From: Croceitalea marina
GTDB lineage: Bacteria > Bacteroidota > Bacteroidia > Flavobacteriales > Flavobacteriaceae
Length of the DNA stretch: 64,000 nucleotides
Direction: 5' to 3'
NCBI RefSeq assembly: GCF_042684265.1
Contig: NZ_JBHULB010000081.1
Span: 62,001-126,000 of the forward strand
Shown: one piece after another, positions 43,590-53,351 of the stretch
Layout: the number at the start of each line of letters is the position of its first letter
How positions within the stretch are numbered: position 1 is the first letter of the stretch
The notes under the pieces: generated by a model
What the model was told of the DNA's origin: nothing
Seen by the model: only the letters and a program-made list of their open reading frames with translations
The model's database searches: none
Made by a program: the position numbers and the translations under genes

Positions 43590-45176
43590 ATGTGCTACAA
43601 AATTGGAGTTGATGTAGGAGGTACAAATACAGATGCTGTTCTGGTATCTCAAGACAATAAAATTCTTGCGAAGACCAAACAAACTACCACCTTAGACGTA
43701 AGTACCGGAATTGCGAATGCGATAAAATTTGTGATTCAAGAGAGTGATGTGCCAAAAGAAAGCATAAAGTATGTCATGTTAGGAACAACACACTGTACCA
43801 ACGCCTTGGTAGAGCGCAAAGAATTGAACAAAGTTGGAAGTATTCGCATTGGACTGCCCGCTAGTAAGGCAATACCGACGATGACCGATTTTCCTTTAGA
43901 TTTAAAAAAAGTTCTGGGCAATCATAACTTTTTGGTGCATGGCGGTTATGAATACGATGGCCGACCGATTAGTGAACTTCAAGAGGATGAGGTAAAGGAT
44001 TGCTTGAATAAAATGAAAGGTATGGTAGAGTCTGTAGCCATTACAGGTATTTTTTCAAAAACTTTACCAGACCAAGAATTACAGGTCGCGGAATGGACCA
44101 AAGAAATATTAGGTGATAGTATAAGAATAACATGCTCTCATCAGGTTGGCGGCTTGGGTTTATTAGAACGTGAAAATGCAGCAATTTTGAATGCGGCCTT
44201 ACAAAAGGTAGCTACAAAAATGGTGAAAGCATTTAAAAATACTATACAAGATTTAGGTCTCACGGCACAATTATTCATTGGTCAAAATGATGGTACTTTA
44301 ATGTCTTTAGAGCAAGTTAGGGACTTTCCTGTCCTAACAATTTCTTCTGGCCCAACAAATAGTATTCGAGGGGCAGGGGCACTATCTAAAGTCAAAAATG
44401 GAGTTGTCATTGACGTTGGAGGTACAACCTCTGATGCCGGTATGTTAGTCGATTTTTTTCCAAGGGAAAGTACACAAGCTGCTCAAATAGGAGGGGTACT
44501 GACCAATTTTAGAATGCCAGATATTGTCGCCGTAGGTATTGGTGGAGGTACGATTGTTAGATTTGTGGAAGATGAATGTCAATTAGGGCCCGATTCTGTT
44601 GGGTATTTATTGAAAAAGGAAGCATTGGCCTTCGGGGGTAATACCTTGACTTTATCAGATATTTTTATTGCGGAAAATGAAATTCAGATTGATGGCTCGA
44701 TTGCAATTTCAGATATAAAGAACATGATTGAAAAACAAACTGGGATTCCGTACGATGAAGCCCTTCAAATGATTAAAAAGAGTATTGAAGGCGCCATAGA
44801 AAAATTAGTGGATAAACTAAAAACAGATTCAAAAGATATTCCCGTAGTCGCTTGTGGAGGGGGGGCATTTTTGCTTCCTAAAAGTATTGACGGGGCTTCA
44901 GAAGTACTTTTCCCAGAACATCTTGAGGTAGCAAACGCTTTCGGCGCTTGCATCGCCCAAATTAGTAGTGAAGAAGAAATGGTTGTAAATACCATGCAAA
45001 AAAATGAAGAGATAGCCTTGCAAGAACTTCTTGATAAAGTTACGTTACACTTATTAGCTAAAGGAGCTAAAAAGGAAACCTTGAAGACACTGTCCAAAGA
45101 GATAATACCATTGGCATATCTACCTGGCACAGCAAAAGTGAAGGTTAAAATTTGTGGTGACCTAATCGGATTGTAA
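43590..45176 (+). CDS. second HyuA-like hydantoinase/oxoprolinase protein (DUF917 partner)
   Basis: 528 aa, shorter than the HyuA at 36240. It has both phosphate motifs, DVGGTNTDAVLV (from Asp8) and DVGGTTSDAGMLV (from Asp275), and LGTTHCTNALVERKELNKVG. It belongs to the short hydantoinase/oxoprolinase branch that accompanies DUF917 proteins. The two HyuA-like proteins in this operon are from distinct subfamilies, so two different ATP-dependent steps are expected. It is the last plus-strand gene of the operon; the convergent aminotransferase-like gene ends 45 nt further on. Confidence 0.85.
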   Translation: MCYKIGVDVGGTNTDAVLVSQDNKILAKTKQTTTLDVSTGIANAIKFVIQESDVPKESIKYVMLGTTHCTNALVERKELNKVGSIRIGLPASKAIPTMTDFPLDLKKVLGNHNFLVHGGYEYDGRPISELQEDEVKDCLNKMKGMVESVAITGIFSKTLPDQELQVAEWTKEILGDSIRITCSHQVGGLGLLERENAAILNAALQKVATKMVKAFKNTIQDLGLTAQLFIGQNDGTLMSLEQVRDFPVLTISSGPTNSIRGAGALSKVKNGVVIDVGGTTSDAGMLVDFFPRESTQAAQIGGVLTNFRMPDIVAVGIGGGTIVRFVEDECQLGPDSVGYLLKKEALAFGGNTLTLSDIFIAENEIQIDGSIAISDIKNMIEKQTGIPYDEALQMIKKSIEGAIEKLVDKLKTDSKDIPVVACGGGAFLLPKSIDGASEVLFPEHLEVANAFGACIAQISSEEEMVVNTMQKNEEIALQELLDKVTLHLLAKGAKKETLKTLSKEIIPLAYLPGTAKVKVKICGDLIGL

Positions 45177-45221
45177 TTTGTTATTCCTTTCGACCTTGCT
45201 TTTGTGAATAAGAAAGTTCAG

Positions 45222-46727
45222 TTAAATAGCAAACCATTCTTCAACGGTTTGCACTATTTTTTCATCTCCGGTTCTATTATGGTCGAACTCATTACTCTTA
45301 GGGTTATAGGTATAATCTTTACCTAGCTCCTCAATATTTTCGGCTACTTCTTTTATCGCATCACAAATAAAAAATAATTCCTCGTTTGTGGTAACCGGGT
45401 GAAGTGATAAACGAACCCAGCCTGGTTTATCCGTTAGGTTCTTATTTTCTATATGGGTAATTATTTGTTTTGATGTATTCTCATCTAAATTAAAAAGAAA
45501 ATGACCATAAGTACTGGCGCAAGACCATCCGCCGCGAACTTGTATACCATAGATGTCATTAAGTAGACGAACAATAAGATTATAGTGAATACCATTGATA
45601 CCGAAAGATACTGCACCAATGCGTTTTTCAGAGTTATCTCCTAATATGAAGAGGTTAGGTATTTTTCTAAGTCTTTCAAAACAAAGTGCCAAAAGTTCTT
45701 CTTCGCGTTGTTCGATATTTTTGATTCCCATTTGCTCTTTTAATCGTATGGCCAATGCAGCACGCATTACCTGTAAAAAGCCGGGAGTTCCTCCATCTTC
45801 TTTTGTCTCAATATCCGGATGGTAGCCATAATCCCCCTTCGGAGTTGTCCATTTAACATTGCCTCCTCCGGGTACATCCGGGCAATTGGTATTGTATAAT
45901 GATTCATTAAAGACCAATACTCCGCAAGTTCCAGGACCTCCAAGAAATTTATGAGGTGAAAAACAAATAGCGTCCAATCGCTCTTCAACATCCTCAGGAT
46001 GCATATTGATATCTACATAGGGCGCGGAAGCTGCAAAATCCATGATACAAATACCATCATTTTTATGCATCACTTTAGCCAATTCATGATATGGGGTAAT
46101 TATTCCTGTTACATTTGAACATGCGGTAAATGCTCCTATTCTGTTGGGTCTGTCCAAATATTTTTTGACCTCTTTTTCCAGGCTCACAGGGCACACGAGA
46201 TTATTCTTATCACAAGGCACGATAACTACGTCCGCAATAGTTTCCATCCAAGGGACATGATTTGAATGATGCTCCATATGCGAGATGAATACTACTGGCC
46301 TATCCTTTTCATCTATCTCAATTTTGTTCTTTACGGAATCTGGCCAACGTAGGCCCATAACGCGCTGAAGTCTTGATAAAACTCCAGTCATACCCGTACC
46401 TGACGTAACCAAGACATCAGTGTCACCTGCATTGACATGTTTTTTGATAATTTCCCTTGCATGCTTATAGGCATACGTAGACGCCTTACCCGTTTCACTT
46501 GAAAAGGAATGGGTGTTGGCTACCATTGGACCTATTACATTTCGCATTCTGTCCTCTATTGGGCCATATAATCTTCCACTAGCTATCCAATCGGCATAAA
46601 GTAGTTTTTTTGAACCATGAACCGATTCAAACTTAGCATCATCACCAATAATATGCTGTTTGAATTCCTTAAAATGGTTTTCGAGTTCTGTGGAGTTGTC
46701 CGTCGGTATAAGGGCGTCAACATTCAT
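45222..46727 (-). CDS. class V aminotransferase-fold PLP enzyme (cysteine desulfurase-like)
   Basis: 501 aa, longer than typical NifS/SufS enzymes. The PLP lysine is Lys260 in CFSPHKFLGGPGTCGVLV. The pyridine-contacting Asp230 lies in IMDFAASAPY, and SGTGMTG (109-115) would bind phosphate. HMEHHSNHVPW is the conserved His-rich segment. Members act as cysteine desulfurases, epimerases or lyases. It is transcribed towards the hydantoinase operon and from the same side as the MarR regulator (25 nt upstream), so the two form a unit. If the operon's substrate contains sulfur, a desulfurase would fit; that is speculative. Confidence 0.83.
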   Translation of the reverse strand: MNVDALIPTDNSTELENHFKEFKQHIIGDDAKFESVHGSKKLLYADWIASGRLYGPIEDRMRNVIGPMVANTHSFSSETGKASTYAYKHAREIIKKHVNAGDTDVLVTSGTGMTGVLSRLQRVMGLRWPDSVKNKIEIDEKDRPVVFISHMEHHSNHVPWMETIADVVIVPCDKNNLVCPVSLEKEVKKYLDRPNRIGAFTACSNVTGIITPYHELAKVMHKNDGICIMDFAASAPYVDINMHPEDVEERLDAICFSPHKFLGGPGTCGVLVFNESLYNTNCPDVPGGGNVKWTTPKGDYGYHPDIETKEDGGTPGFLQVMRAALAIRLKEQMGIKNIEQREEELLALCFERLRKIPNLFILGDNSEKRIGAVSFGINGIHYNLIVRLLNDIYGIQVRGGWSCASTYGHFLFNLDENTSKQIITHIENKNLTDKPGWVRLSLHPVTTNEELFFICDAIKEVAENIEELGKDYTYNPKSNEFDHNRTGDEKIVQTVEEWFAI

Positions 46728-46752
46728 AGGAAACAGTATTTCTTTTTTATAT

Positions 46753-47298
46753 TTAAGCTTCTACCAACAATTGGTGAAAAGACTTAATTTTTTCATCTTC
46801 ATTAGTCACTTTATTCATACAGGCCTCAATAAACCTCAAGAAGGTTTCTTTCTCTTCTTGACTAAACCCTTCGGTCAAATACATGATAACCGCAAGACGC
46901 GATGGTTGGGTTCTATTTAACAGCTCAATACCTTCATCGGTAAGTTGAAGTCTTTTTTTTCTTCTGTCATCGGCATCTTCATATTGTTTTACTAAATTTT
47001 TCTCTAACAAAACGTTGATTAGATTAGTAATATTGGCCCTTGATACATTTAGGGATTCTGCCAATTCACTAGCCATTAAGGCCTTTTTATGCTTCTCTCT
47101 TTTAAAAAAAGGAAGATTCGGATTATCCGCTAAGTGTAAAAGGATAAGCCATTGTTGTGTTGTTAAACCTACTTTTTGATAAACTTCATCACCAATTTTC
47201 TTAAGTTGGTTCGATAAATCAAAAATGCTTAATACAATCGACTCTTCAATGCTCTTTTCTATCATAATTTCTTCCTCTTGATTGGTACTAAATTCCAT
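46753..47298 (-). CDS. MarR-family transcriptional regulator
   Basis: 181 aa. A winged helix at about 60-130 includes MASELAESLNVSRANITNLINVLLEKNLVKQYEDADDRRKKRLQLTDEG, with the conserved DxRxxR wing. An unusual insertion, NPNLPFFKREKHKKALMA, lies before the recognition helix. MarR proteins respond to small aromatic or acidic ligands. It heads the minus-strand pair with the class V enzyme and may also control the facing hydantoinase operon, though no palindromic site was identified near either promoter. Confidence 0.87.
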   Translation of the reverse strand: MEFSTNQEEEIMIEKSIEESIVLSIFDLSNQLKKIGDEVYQKVGLTTQQWLILLHLADNPNLPFFKREKHKKALMASELAESLNVSRANITNLINVLLEKNLVKQYEDADDRRKKRLQLTDEGIELLNRTQPSRLAVIMYLTEGFSQEEKETFLRFIEACMNKVTNEDEKIKSFHQLLVEA

Positions 47299-47472
47299 AG
47301 TACAATATTACATTATCAATTTTAATTTTATAATTTTTGATGATTTCAATTAGGTGCTAATGTTAAACTCGATGAAATTAATTTGGTAATTCTATTCTTT
47401 CTAGGTAGTGTGGTCATCTATATCGTAAAAAAATATTTATAGTTAAATGGTAGCAAAGGAATTTATTACATT

Positions 47473-48246
47473 TTAACCCATAGTTCCTTTTACCAAACCT
47501 CCATCTACCGTAATCGTTTGACCATTTATATATCTGCTATGTGTAGATAAAAGCCATGCGGCCAAAGAAGCGAAATCCTCGGGTCTTCCTATTTGTTTTA
47601 CTGAAGTTTGGTCAGAAAATTCTTTTCTAATTTTTGTTTCCGAAACACCTTTGAGTTCACTATTCTTTATGAATAAACTTTCCATTCTTTGTGTGGCATG
47701 ATAGCCAGGGGCAAGAATATTTAGGGTGACACCACAACCTCCAATTTCTTGTGAGAGAGTTTTTACGTAACCGGTTACGGCCAACCTCATAGCATTGCTT
47801 AGTACCAAATTTTCAACAGGTTGCTTGGTAGAAACACTCTCTATATACAATAAACGACCATAACCGGCAGCCATCATTTTAGGTAACAGCGCTTGAGTTA
47901 AAGCAATTTTCCAACGCATAACGGTCTTATATGCGTTATCCCAATCAGAAAGCTGGGTTTTCATAGTAGGCATTGCCGGTGGTCCTCCAGAGTTCACTAC
48001 GGCACCTGTTAGCAAACGATTTCCTATTTTATTTAAAATTTCTTCTAAAACATTTTCTTCGGATAAATCCCCAGTGAGAATTTCAATTCCAGCATGAATT
48101 TTTTTTAGGGCTTCAAGTTTTTGTTGTGTTCTGGCCACGGCAATAACTTTAGCTCCTTCAGCAACCAATTGTTCTATGATAGCTCTACCAAGTCCACTAG
48201 TCGCACCGCCTACTATAAATAATTTGTCCGTTAATTTTAAATCCAT
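47473..48246 (-). CDS. SDR-family oxidoreductase
   Basis: 257 aa short-chain dehydrogenase. The cofactor motif reads GGATSGLG. NSGG replaces the usual NNAG at about 86-89, and VVNSGGPPAMPTM resembles the 3-oxoacyl reductase-like group that has this variant. The catalytic Ser is present in YIESVS, but the expected YxxxK is not evident: the matching stretch is NLVLSNAMRLAVTGYVKTL, where Ser replaces Tyr. It may thus have altered or no dehydrogenase activity. It lies between the MarR gene and the divergent carboxylase operon. Confidence 0.8.
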   Translation of the reverse strand: MDLKLTDKLFIVGGATSGLGRAIIEQLVAEGAKVIAVARTQQKLEALKKIHAGIEILTGDLSEENVLEEILNKIGNRLLTGAVVNSGGPPAMPTMKTQLSDWDNAYKTVMRWKIALTQALLPKMMAAGYGRLLYIESVSTKQPVENLVLSNAMRLAVTGYVKTLSQEIGGCGVTLNILAPGYHATQRMESLFIKNSELKGVSETKIRKEFSDQTSVKQIGRPEDFASLAAWLLSTHSRYINGQTITVDGGLVKGTMG

Positions 48247-48400
48247 TTTTTTACACTTTAAATAACATTCTTAATATAATAGTTAATATTCTTGATATTT
48301 TAATGACGCAAAGAGCCTAAATGTCTTGGTGATTATGTAAATTTTGTGTCTATTAAAATTATTAGATGAGTTTAATTCTTTTTTTATTTATCCCAAATGT

Positions 48401-48892
48401 ATGAATCATAAGATGATAAATTATAAAATCAGTGTAGACGATGAAGAATTTGCTTTTTCCGAAGAGCAAACAAGTCAATTGGACCTTTTAGAGTTAGAGG
48501 CGGGTAAATTTCATGTACTCCAGAACAATAAGGCCTATAGAGCTAATGTATTGTATTCCAATTTTATGGATAAGACCTTGACCATAGAGGTTAATGGGAA
48601 TTCATATCAAGTAGCTATTGCAGATAGCTATGACCAGATGGTTGAAGAAATGGGCTTATCGGTCAATACATCTCAAAAAGTTAATGAAATTAAAGCCCCT
48701 ATGCCCGGGCTTATTCTTGATATTTTGGTAGAAGTTGGTCAAGAAATTACGGAAGGAACACCTTTATTGGTTCTATCTGCTATGAAGATGGAGAATATTA
48801 TTCTCTCACAAGGTGATGGGGTTCTCAAGTCTATTGAGGTGGCCAAAGACGATGCCGTTGAGAAAGGGCAATTGATTATAGAAATGGAATAA
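48401..48892 (+). CDS. biotin carboxyl carrier protein of an acyl-CoA carboxylase
   Basis: About 163 aa from the ATG at 48401 (a TTG-initiated frame reaches back to 48344; Met at 48413 is another option). The C-terminal biotinyl domain has KAPMPGLILDILVEVG and the target Lys129 in SAMKMEN. The N-terminal half is a short scaffold domain seen in stand-alone carriers of propionyl-CoA carboxylases. It starts the five-gene propionate operon, with the biotin carboxylase 46 nt downstream. Biotin here shuttles carboxylate from the biotin carboxylase to the carboxyltransferase. Confidence 0.88.
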   Translation: MNHKMINYKISVDDEEFAFSEEQTSQLDLLELEAGKFHVLQNNKAYRANVLYSNFMDKTLTIEVNGNSYQVAIADSYDQMVEEMGLSVNTSQKVNEIKAPMPGLILDILVEVGQEITEGTPLLVLSAMKMENIILSQGDGVLKSIEVAKDDAVEKGQLIIEME

Positions 48893-48938
48893 GAACGGAT
48901 TCCCGATATAATGGGATTCAAAGTAAATATTGTTTTCG

Positions 48939-50411
48939 ATGAAAAAAATATTAATAGCGAATAGGGGGGAGATAGCGCTCCGAATCATGAAGACCGCCCA
49001 GAAAATGGGAATTAAAACGGTAGCCGTGTATTCAGAGGTCGATAGACATTCACCTCATGTAAAATTTGCCGATGAGGCAGTTTTGTTGGGTAAAGCACCA
49101 TCTTCAGAATCTTATCTTGTTATGGATAAGGTAATTGAGGCCGCAAAAAGTACGGGAGCAGAAGGCATACACCCCGGATATGGATTTTTAAGTGAGAACG
49201 CCACTTTTGCCAAAATGGTAGAAGAAAATGGAATAACCTTTATTGGTCCGAAACCACATGCTATAAAAGTAATGGGTGATAAACTAGCGGCTAAAGAAGC
49301 GGTCAGAGATTATGATATTCCCATGGTGCCTGGTATCGAAGAGGCCATAACCGATGTGGAATTGGCAAAGAAAATTGCCTCAGAGGTAGGCTTTCCTATT
49401 TTAATAAAAGCATCTGCCGGAGGCGGCGGAAAAGGAATGCGAATTGTAAATACATTAGAAGAGCTTCCAGAGCAAATGGAACGGGCCATTAGTGAGGCAG
49501 TAGCCGCTTTTGGAGACGGCTCCGTTTTTATAGAAAAGTATGTAGGTTCACCAAGACACATAGAAATACAGGTGCTGGCAGATACACATGATAATATTGT
49601 GCACTTGTTTGAACGCGAGTGCAGCGTGCAGCGAAGGCACCAAAAGGTTGTTGAAGAAGCGCCATCGGCAGTACTTACGCCAGAGATTCGTGAAGCTATG
49701 GGCCAAGCAGCGGTAAAGGTAGCCAAGGCATGCGATTATGTAGGAGCTGGAACAGTGGAGTTTTTATTGGATGAGAACAAGAACTTCTACTTTTTGGAAA
49801 TGAATACACGTTTGCAAGTAGAGCATCCTGTGACAGAATTGATTTCTGGGGTTGATTTGGTCGAGCAACAGATAAAAGTAGCACGTGGCGAAAAGCTTCC
49901 GTTTACACAACAAGATTTAAAAATTACGGGGCACGCCTTGGAAATTAGAGTATACGCCGAAGATTCCCTCGATAATTTTATGCCAAGTATTGGCACTTTG
50001 ACCACATACAAACAGCCATTTGGTGAAGGTATTCGTCTAGATGACGGTTTTGAAGAAGGTATGGAAGTACCTATTCATTACGATCCTATGCTGTCAAAAC
50101 TTATCACCTATGGTAAAAATAGGGAAGAGGCCATACAACTTATGATTAAAGCTATTGGAGATTACAAGATTGAAGGTATCTCTACAACGCTTCCTTTTGG
50201 GAAATTTGTATGTGAGCATGAGGCTTTTACTTCGGGTAATTTTGATACACATTTCGTAAAGAATTATTATGCTCCGGAACAACTCAAGGTACAATATGCC
50301 AAGGAAAAAGAAATTGCAGCCTTATTGGGCTTAAAGTTGTATTTAGATGACAAAAAGAATTTGAAAACAGCAGTTTCAACTTCCTCTGATTGGTCAAAAA
50401 ATAGAGTTTAG
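48939..50411 (+). CDS. accC: biotin carboxylase subunit of acyl-CoA carboxylase
   Basis: About 490 aa from the ATG at 48939; the in-frame TTG at 48930 is less likely. Order: N-terminal PreATP-grasp (ILIANRGEIALRIMKTA), ATP-grasp with glycine loop SAGGGGKGMRIV, ERECSVQRRHQKVVEEAPS, then EMNTRLQVEHPVTELISGVDLV and the C-terminal biotin carboxylase domain. It carboxylates biotin with bicarbonate and ATP. It lacks the fused carrier and BT domains of large PCC-alpha chains, which matches the separate carrier gene upstream. The residues after ~450 form a short extra tail. Confidence 0.92.
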   Translation: MKKILIANRGEIALRIMKTAQKMGIKTVAVYSEVDRHSPHVKFADEAVLLGKAPSSESYLVMDKVIEAAKSTGAEGIHPGYGFLSENATFAKMVEENGITFIGPKPHAIKVMGDKLAAKEAVRDYDIPMVPGIEEAITDVELAKKIASEVGFPILIKASAGGGGKGMRIVNTLEELPEQMERAISEAVAAFGDGSVFIEKYVGSPRHIEIQVLADTHDNIVHLFERECSVQRRHQKVVEEAPSAVLTPEIREAMGQAAVKVAKACDYVGAGTVEFLLDENKNFYFLEMNTRLQVEHPVTELISGVDLVEQQIKVARGEKLPFTQQDLKITGHALEIRVYAEDSLDNFMPSIGTLTTYKQPFGEGIRLDDGFEEGMEVPIHYDPMLSKLITYGKNREEAIQLMIKAIGDYKIEGISTTLPFGKFVCEHEAFTSGNFDTHFVKNYYAPEQLKVQYAKEKEIAALLGLKLYLDDKKNLKTAVSTSSDWSKNRV

Positions 50412-50429
50412 ATTTTAGGAAAAATACAG

Positions 50430-51971
50430 ATGAAAGACAAAATACAGATACTAGAAGATAAATTGAACCAATCTCAACTAGGAGGTGGTCAGGCACGTAT
50501 AGATAAACAACACGCCAAAGGAAAACTTACCGCTCGTGAACGCGTGCATTTTTTATTAGATGAAGGTTCTTTTGAAGAAATGGGAGCTTTGGTAACACAT
50601 CGTACCAAAGATTTTGGTATGGATAAGCAGGTTTTTTATGGCGATGGGGTCGTTACCGGTTACGGAACAATAAAAGGCAGAAAGGTCTGTGTGTTTGCAC
50701 AAGATTTCACGGTATTCGGAGGGGCTTTATCGGAAACCCATGCTGAGAAAATCTGTAAAATAATGGATATGGCCATGAAAATTGGTGTACCTGTTATCGG
50801 ATTAAATGATAGTGGTGGAGCCCGTATTCAAGAAGGTGTTCGTTCTTTGGGTGGTTACGCCGATATTTTTCATAGAAACGTAATGGCATCCGGGGTTATA
50901 CCACAAATATCTGCCATTATGGGGCCTTGCGCTGGGGGCGCGGTATATTCACCTGCCATGACTGATTTTACACTTATGGTTGAAAATTCCAGTTATATGT
51001 TCGTAACCGGGCCCAACGTAGTAAAAACAGTAACTAATGAAGAAGTAACTTCCGAAGAATTGGGAGGTGCTTCAACGCATGCAACGAAATCTGGAGTAAC
51101 CCATTTGACAGCGGCAAACGATATTCAGTGTATCGACCAAATCAAACAAATGGTGAGCTATATGCCACAGAACTGTGAAGATGTTCCGGCAGATTTGCCA
51201 TTTGAACTAGGTGATGAGGTTCGTGAGAACCTTGAACGTATTGTTCCCGAAAATGCCAATCAGCCTTATGATATGCGTCATGTGATCGACGGTATTATTG
51301 ATGAAGACACCTTCTTCGAAATACATAAAGACTATGCCGATAATATTGTTGTTGGTTTCGCAAGATTAGGTGGTAAAAGTATCGGTATAGTGGCAAATCA
51401 ACCTATAAGTTTGGCTGGTGTTTTAGATGTGGAAAGTTCACGAAAAGCAGCTCGTTTTACACGTTTCTGTGACTGTTTTAATATTCCTTTATTGGTATTG
51501 GTGGACGTTCCCGGTTTTCTTCCAGGAACAGACCAAGAATGGAACGGAATTATAACCAATGGTGCTAAACTATTGTACGCGCTGAGCGAGGCAACAGTGC
51601 CTAAAGTAACTGTTATTACAAGAAAGGCTTATGGTGGCGCCTATGATGTGATGAACTCCAAGCATATTGGAGCCGATTTCAATTATGCTTGGCCAGGAGC
51701 TGAAATTGCGGTAATGGGTGCAAAAGGAGCTAGTGAAATTATTTTCAGAAAAGAAATTAGTGCTGCTGATGATCCTGCGGCGAAACTAGCTGAAAAAGAA
51801 GCAGAATATGCCGAAAAGTTTGCCAATCCGTACAGTGCTGCGGAGCGAGGCTTCATAGATGAGGTAATTCTACCAAAAAATACCCGTAGAAAATTGATCA
51901 AAGCTTATACCACGCTTCAAAACAAAGTAGTTTCTTTGCCAAAGAAAAAGCACGGAAATATTCCTTTGTAA
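50430..51971 (+). CDS. pccB: propionyl-CoA carboxylase beta subunit (carboxyltransferase)
   Basis: 513 aa, full length. Signatures include GGGQARIDKQHAKGKLTARERV, the oxyanion-hole stretch GLNDSGGARIQEGVRSLGGY, GPCAGGAVYSPAMTDF, and the second-domain RKAYGGAYDVMNSKHIGADF and AWPGAEIAVMG. It transfers carboxylate from biotin to propionyl-CoA to give methylmalonyl-CoA. Specificity for propionyl-CoA is supported by the following methylmalonyl-CoA mutase genes. It lies 18 nt after the biotin carboxylase gene. Confidence 0.93.
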   Translation: MKDKIQILEDKLNQSQLGGGQARIDKQHAKGKLTARERVHFLLDEGSFEEMGALVTHRTKDFGMDKQVFYGDGVVTGYGTIKGRKVCVFAQDFTVFGGALSETHAEKICKIMDMAMKIGVPVIGLNDSGGARIQEGVRSLGGYADIFHRNVMASGVIPQISAIMGPCAGGAVYSPAMTDFTLMVENSSYMFVTGPNVVKTVTNEEVTSEELGGASTHATKSGVTHLTAANDIQCIDQIKQMVSYMPQNCEDVPADLPFELGDEVRENLERIVPENANQPYDMRHVIDGIIDEDTFFEIHKDYADNIVVGFARLGGKSIGIVANQPISLAGVLDVESSRKAARFTRFCDCFNIPLLVLVDVPGFLPGTDQEWNGIITNGAKLLYALSEATVPKVTVITRKAYGGAYDVMNSKHIGADFNYAWPGAEIAVMGAKGASEIIFRKEISAADDPAAKLAEKEAEYAEKFANPYSAAERGFIDEVILPKNTRRKLIKAYTTLQNKVVSLPKKKHGNIPL

Positions 51972-51983
51972 ACGAATTAAAGA

Positions 51984-53351
51984 ATGAGTACTACCAACTT
52001 ATTTAAGGATTTTGACCCTGTTTCAGCCAAGGAATGGAAACAGAAAATTCAGTTTGACCTTAAAGGAGCCGATTATAATGAAACCTTAGTTTGGGAATCT
52101 CCAGAGGGTATCAAGGTAAAACCTTTCTATCATAGTGATGATGAGACAAAACCCATACAGGTCAAAAAAACTTCAGGATGGCACATTGGTAAATCTATTT
52201 ACGCGGGTAATGCGGTCTTAGCCAATAAAAATGGCCTAGAGGCGCTAGAGAATGGAGCGGAGAGTCTAATTTTTGTCATTCCTTCAACGGATGTTAAAGT
52301 AGAAGAACTCCTAAAAGACATCATTACAAAAGGGACTGCTATTTATTTTGAGCTTCAATTTTTGTCTTCAGCATATATTAAAGACCTGCTAAATTTTGTG
52401 GGTGATGCTAAGGAAAATATTTATCTCAATGTTGATATTGTTGGAAACCTGGCCCGAAGCGGAAATTGGTTTTATAACCTAGAAAAAGACCATGAAGAGC
52501 TCAAAACTATTTTAAGTTTTAACGCTAAAAATACGATTGGTATAGATGTTTCCCTGTATCAAAATGCAGGGGCAAATATGGTTCAGCAATTGGGTTATGC
52601 GTTGGCACATACAAATGAATACTTGAATGAAATTAAGAGCAATTTCGAAAAACCTATCGAAATCACCTTTAAGGTTTCCGTAGGAACCAATTACTTTTTT
52701 GAGATTGCCAAACTAAGAGCTTTACGGATTTTATGGAGTGCATTAGCCAAGGAATATGGCGTTTCAGAGTCTTGCCATATCATTGCAGTGCCCACAAGAA
52801 GAAATAAAACTTTGTACGATTACAACACCAACATGCTGAGAACGACGACTGAGAGTATGGCAGCCGTTTTAGGTGGGGCAAATATGGTATATAATATGCC
52901 TTATGATGCGATTTATCATAAAGAGAACGACTTTGGAAATCGTATTGCAATAAACCAATTATTATTGTTGAAAAACGAGAGTTATTTTGATAAGATTGAT
53001 AATGCTGCGGAAGGAGCATACTATATAGAAGCGCTTACGGAACAACTTGCAAATAAAGGTCTCGAACTTTTTAAATCGATTGAAAAAGGAGGGGGATTTT
53101 TAAAGCTTTTAAAAGCACATACCATTCAAAAGAAAATAAAGGAAAGTGCGCAAAAAGAACAGGATGCTTTTGAAACCGGAAAAGCAGTATTGGTAGGAAC
53201 CAATAAGTTCTTAAATGAATCCGACAAGATGAAGGATGATTTAGAATTGTATCCGTTTGTGAAAACAAATGCTAGAAAGACTTTGCTAGAGCCTATTATT
53301 GAGAGACGTTTGGCAGAGGATGTAGAACAAAATAGGCTGAAAGATGAGTAG
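51984..53351 (+). CDS. mutA: methylmalonyl-CoA mutase small subunit
   Basis: 455 aa. It has the TIM-barrel mutase fold (EWKQKIQFDLKGADYNETLVWESPEGI, later RILWSALAKEYG and TTESMAAVLGGANMVYNMPYDA) but no DxHxxG cobalamin motif, as expected for the non-catalytic small chain. It is shorter than proteobacterial MutA because the cobalamin-binding-like tail is missing, a form common in Bacteroidota. It overlaps the large-subunit gene by 8 bp, giving stoichiometric coupling. Confidence 0.9.
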   Translation: MSTTNLFKDFDPVSAKEWKQKIQFDLKGADYNETLVWESPEGIKVKPFYHSDDETKPIQVKKTSGWHIGKSIYAGNAVLANKNGLEALENGAESLIFVIPSTDVKVEELLKDIITKGTAIYFELQFLSSAYIKDLLNFVGDAKENIYLNVDIVGNLARSGNWFYNLEKDHEELKTILSFNAKNTIGIDVSLYQNAGANMVQQLGYALAHTNEYLNEIKSNFEKPIEITFKVSVGTNYFFEIAKLRALRILWSALAKEYGVSESCHIIAVPTRRNKTLYDYNTNMLRTTTESMAAVLGGANMVYNMPYDAIYHKENDFGNRIAINQLLLLKNESYFDKIDNAAEGAYYIEALTEQLANKGLELFKSIEKGGGFLKLLKAHTIQKKIKESAQKEQDAFETGKAVLVGTNKFLNESDKMKDDLELYPFVKTNARKTLLEPIIERRLAEDVEQNRLKDE

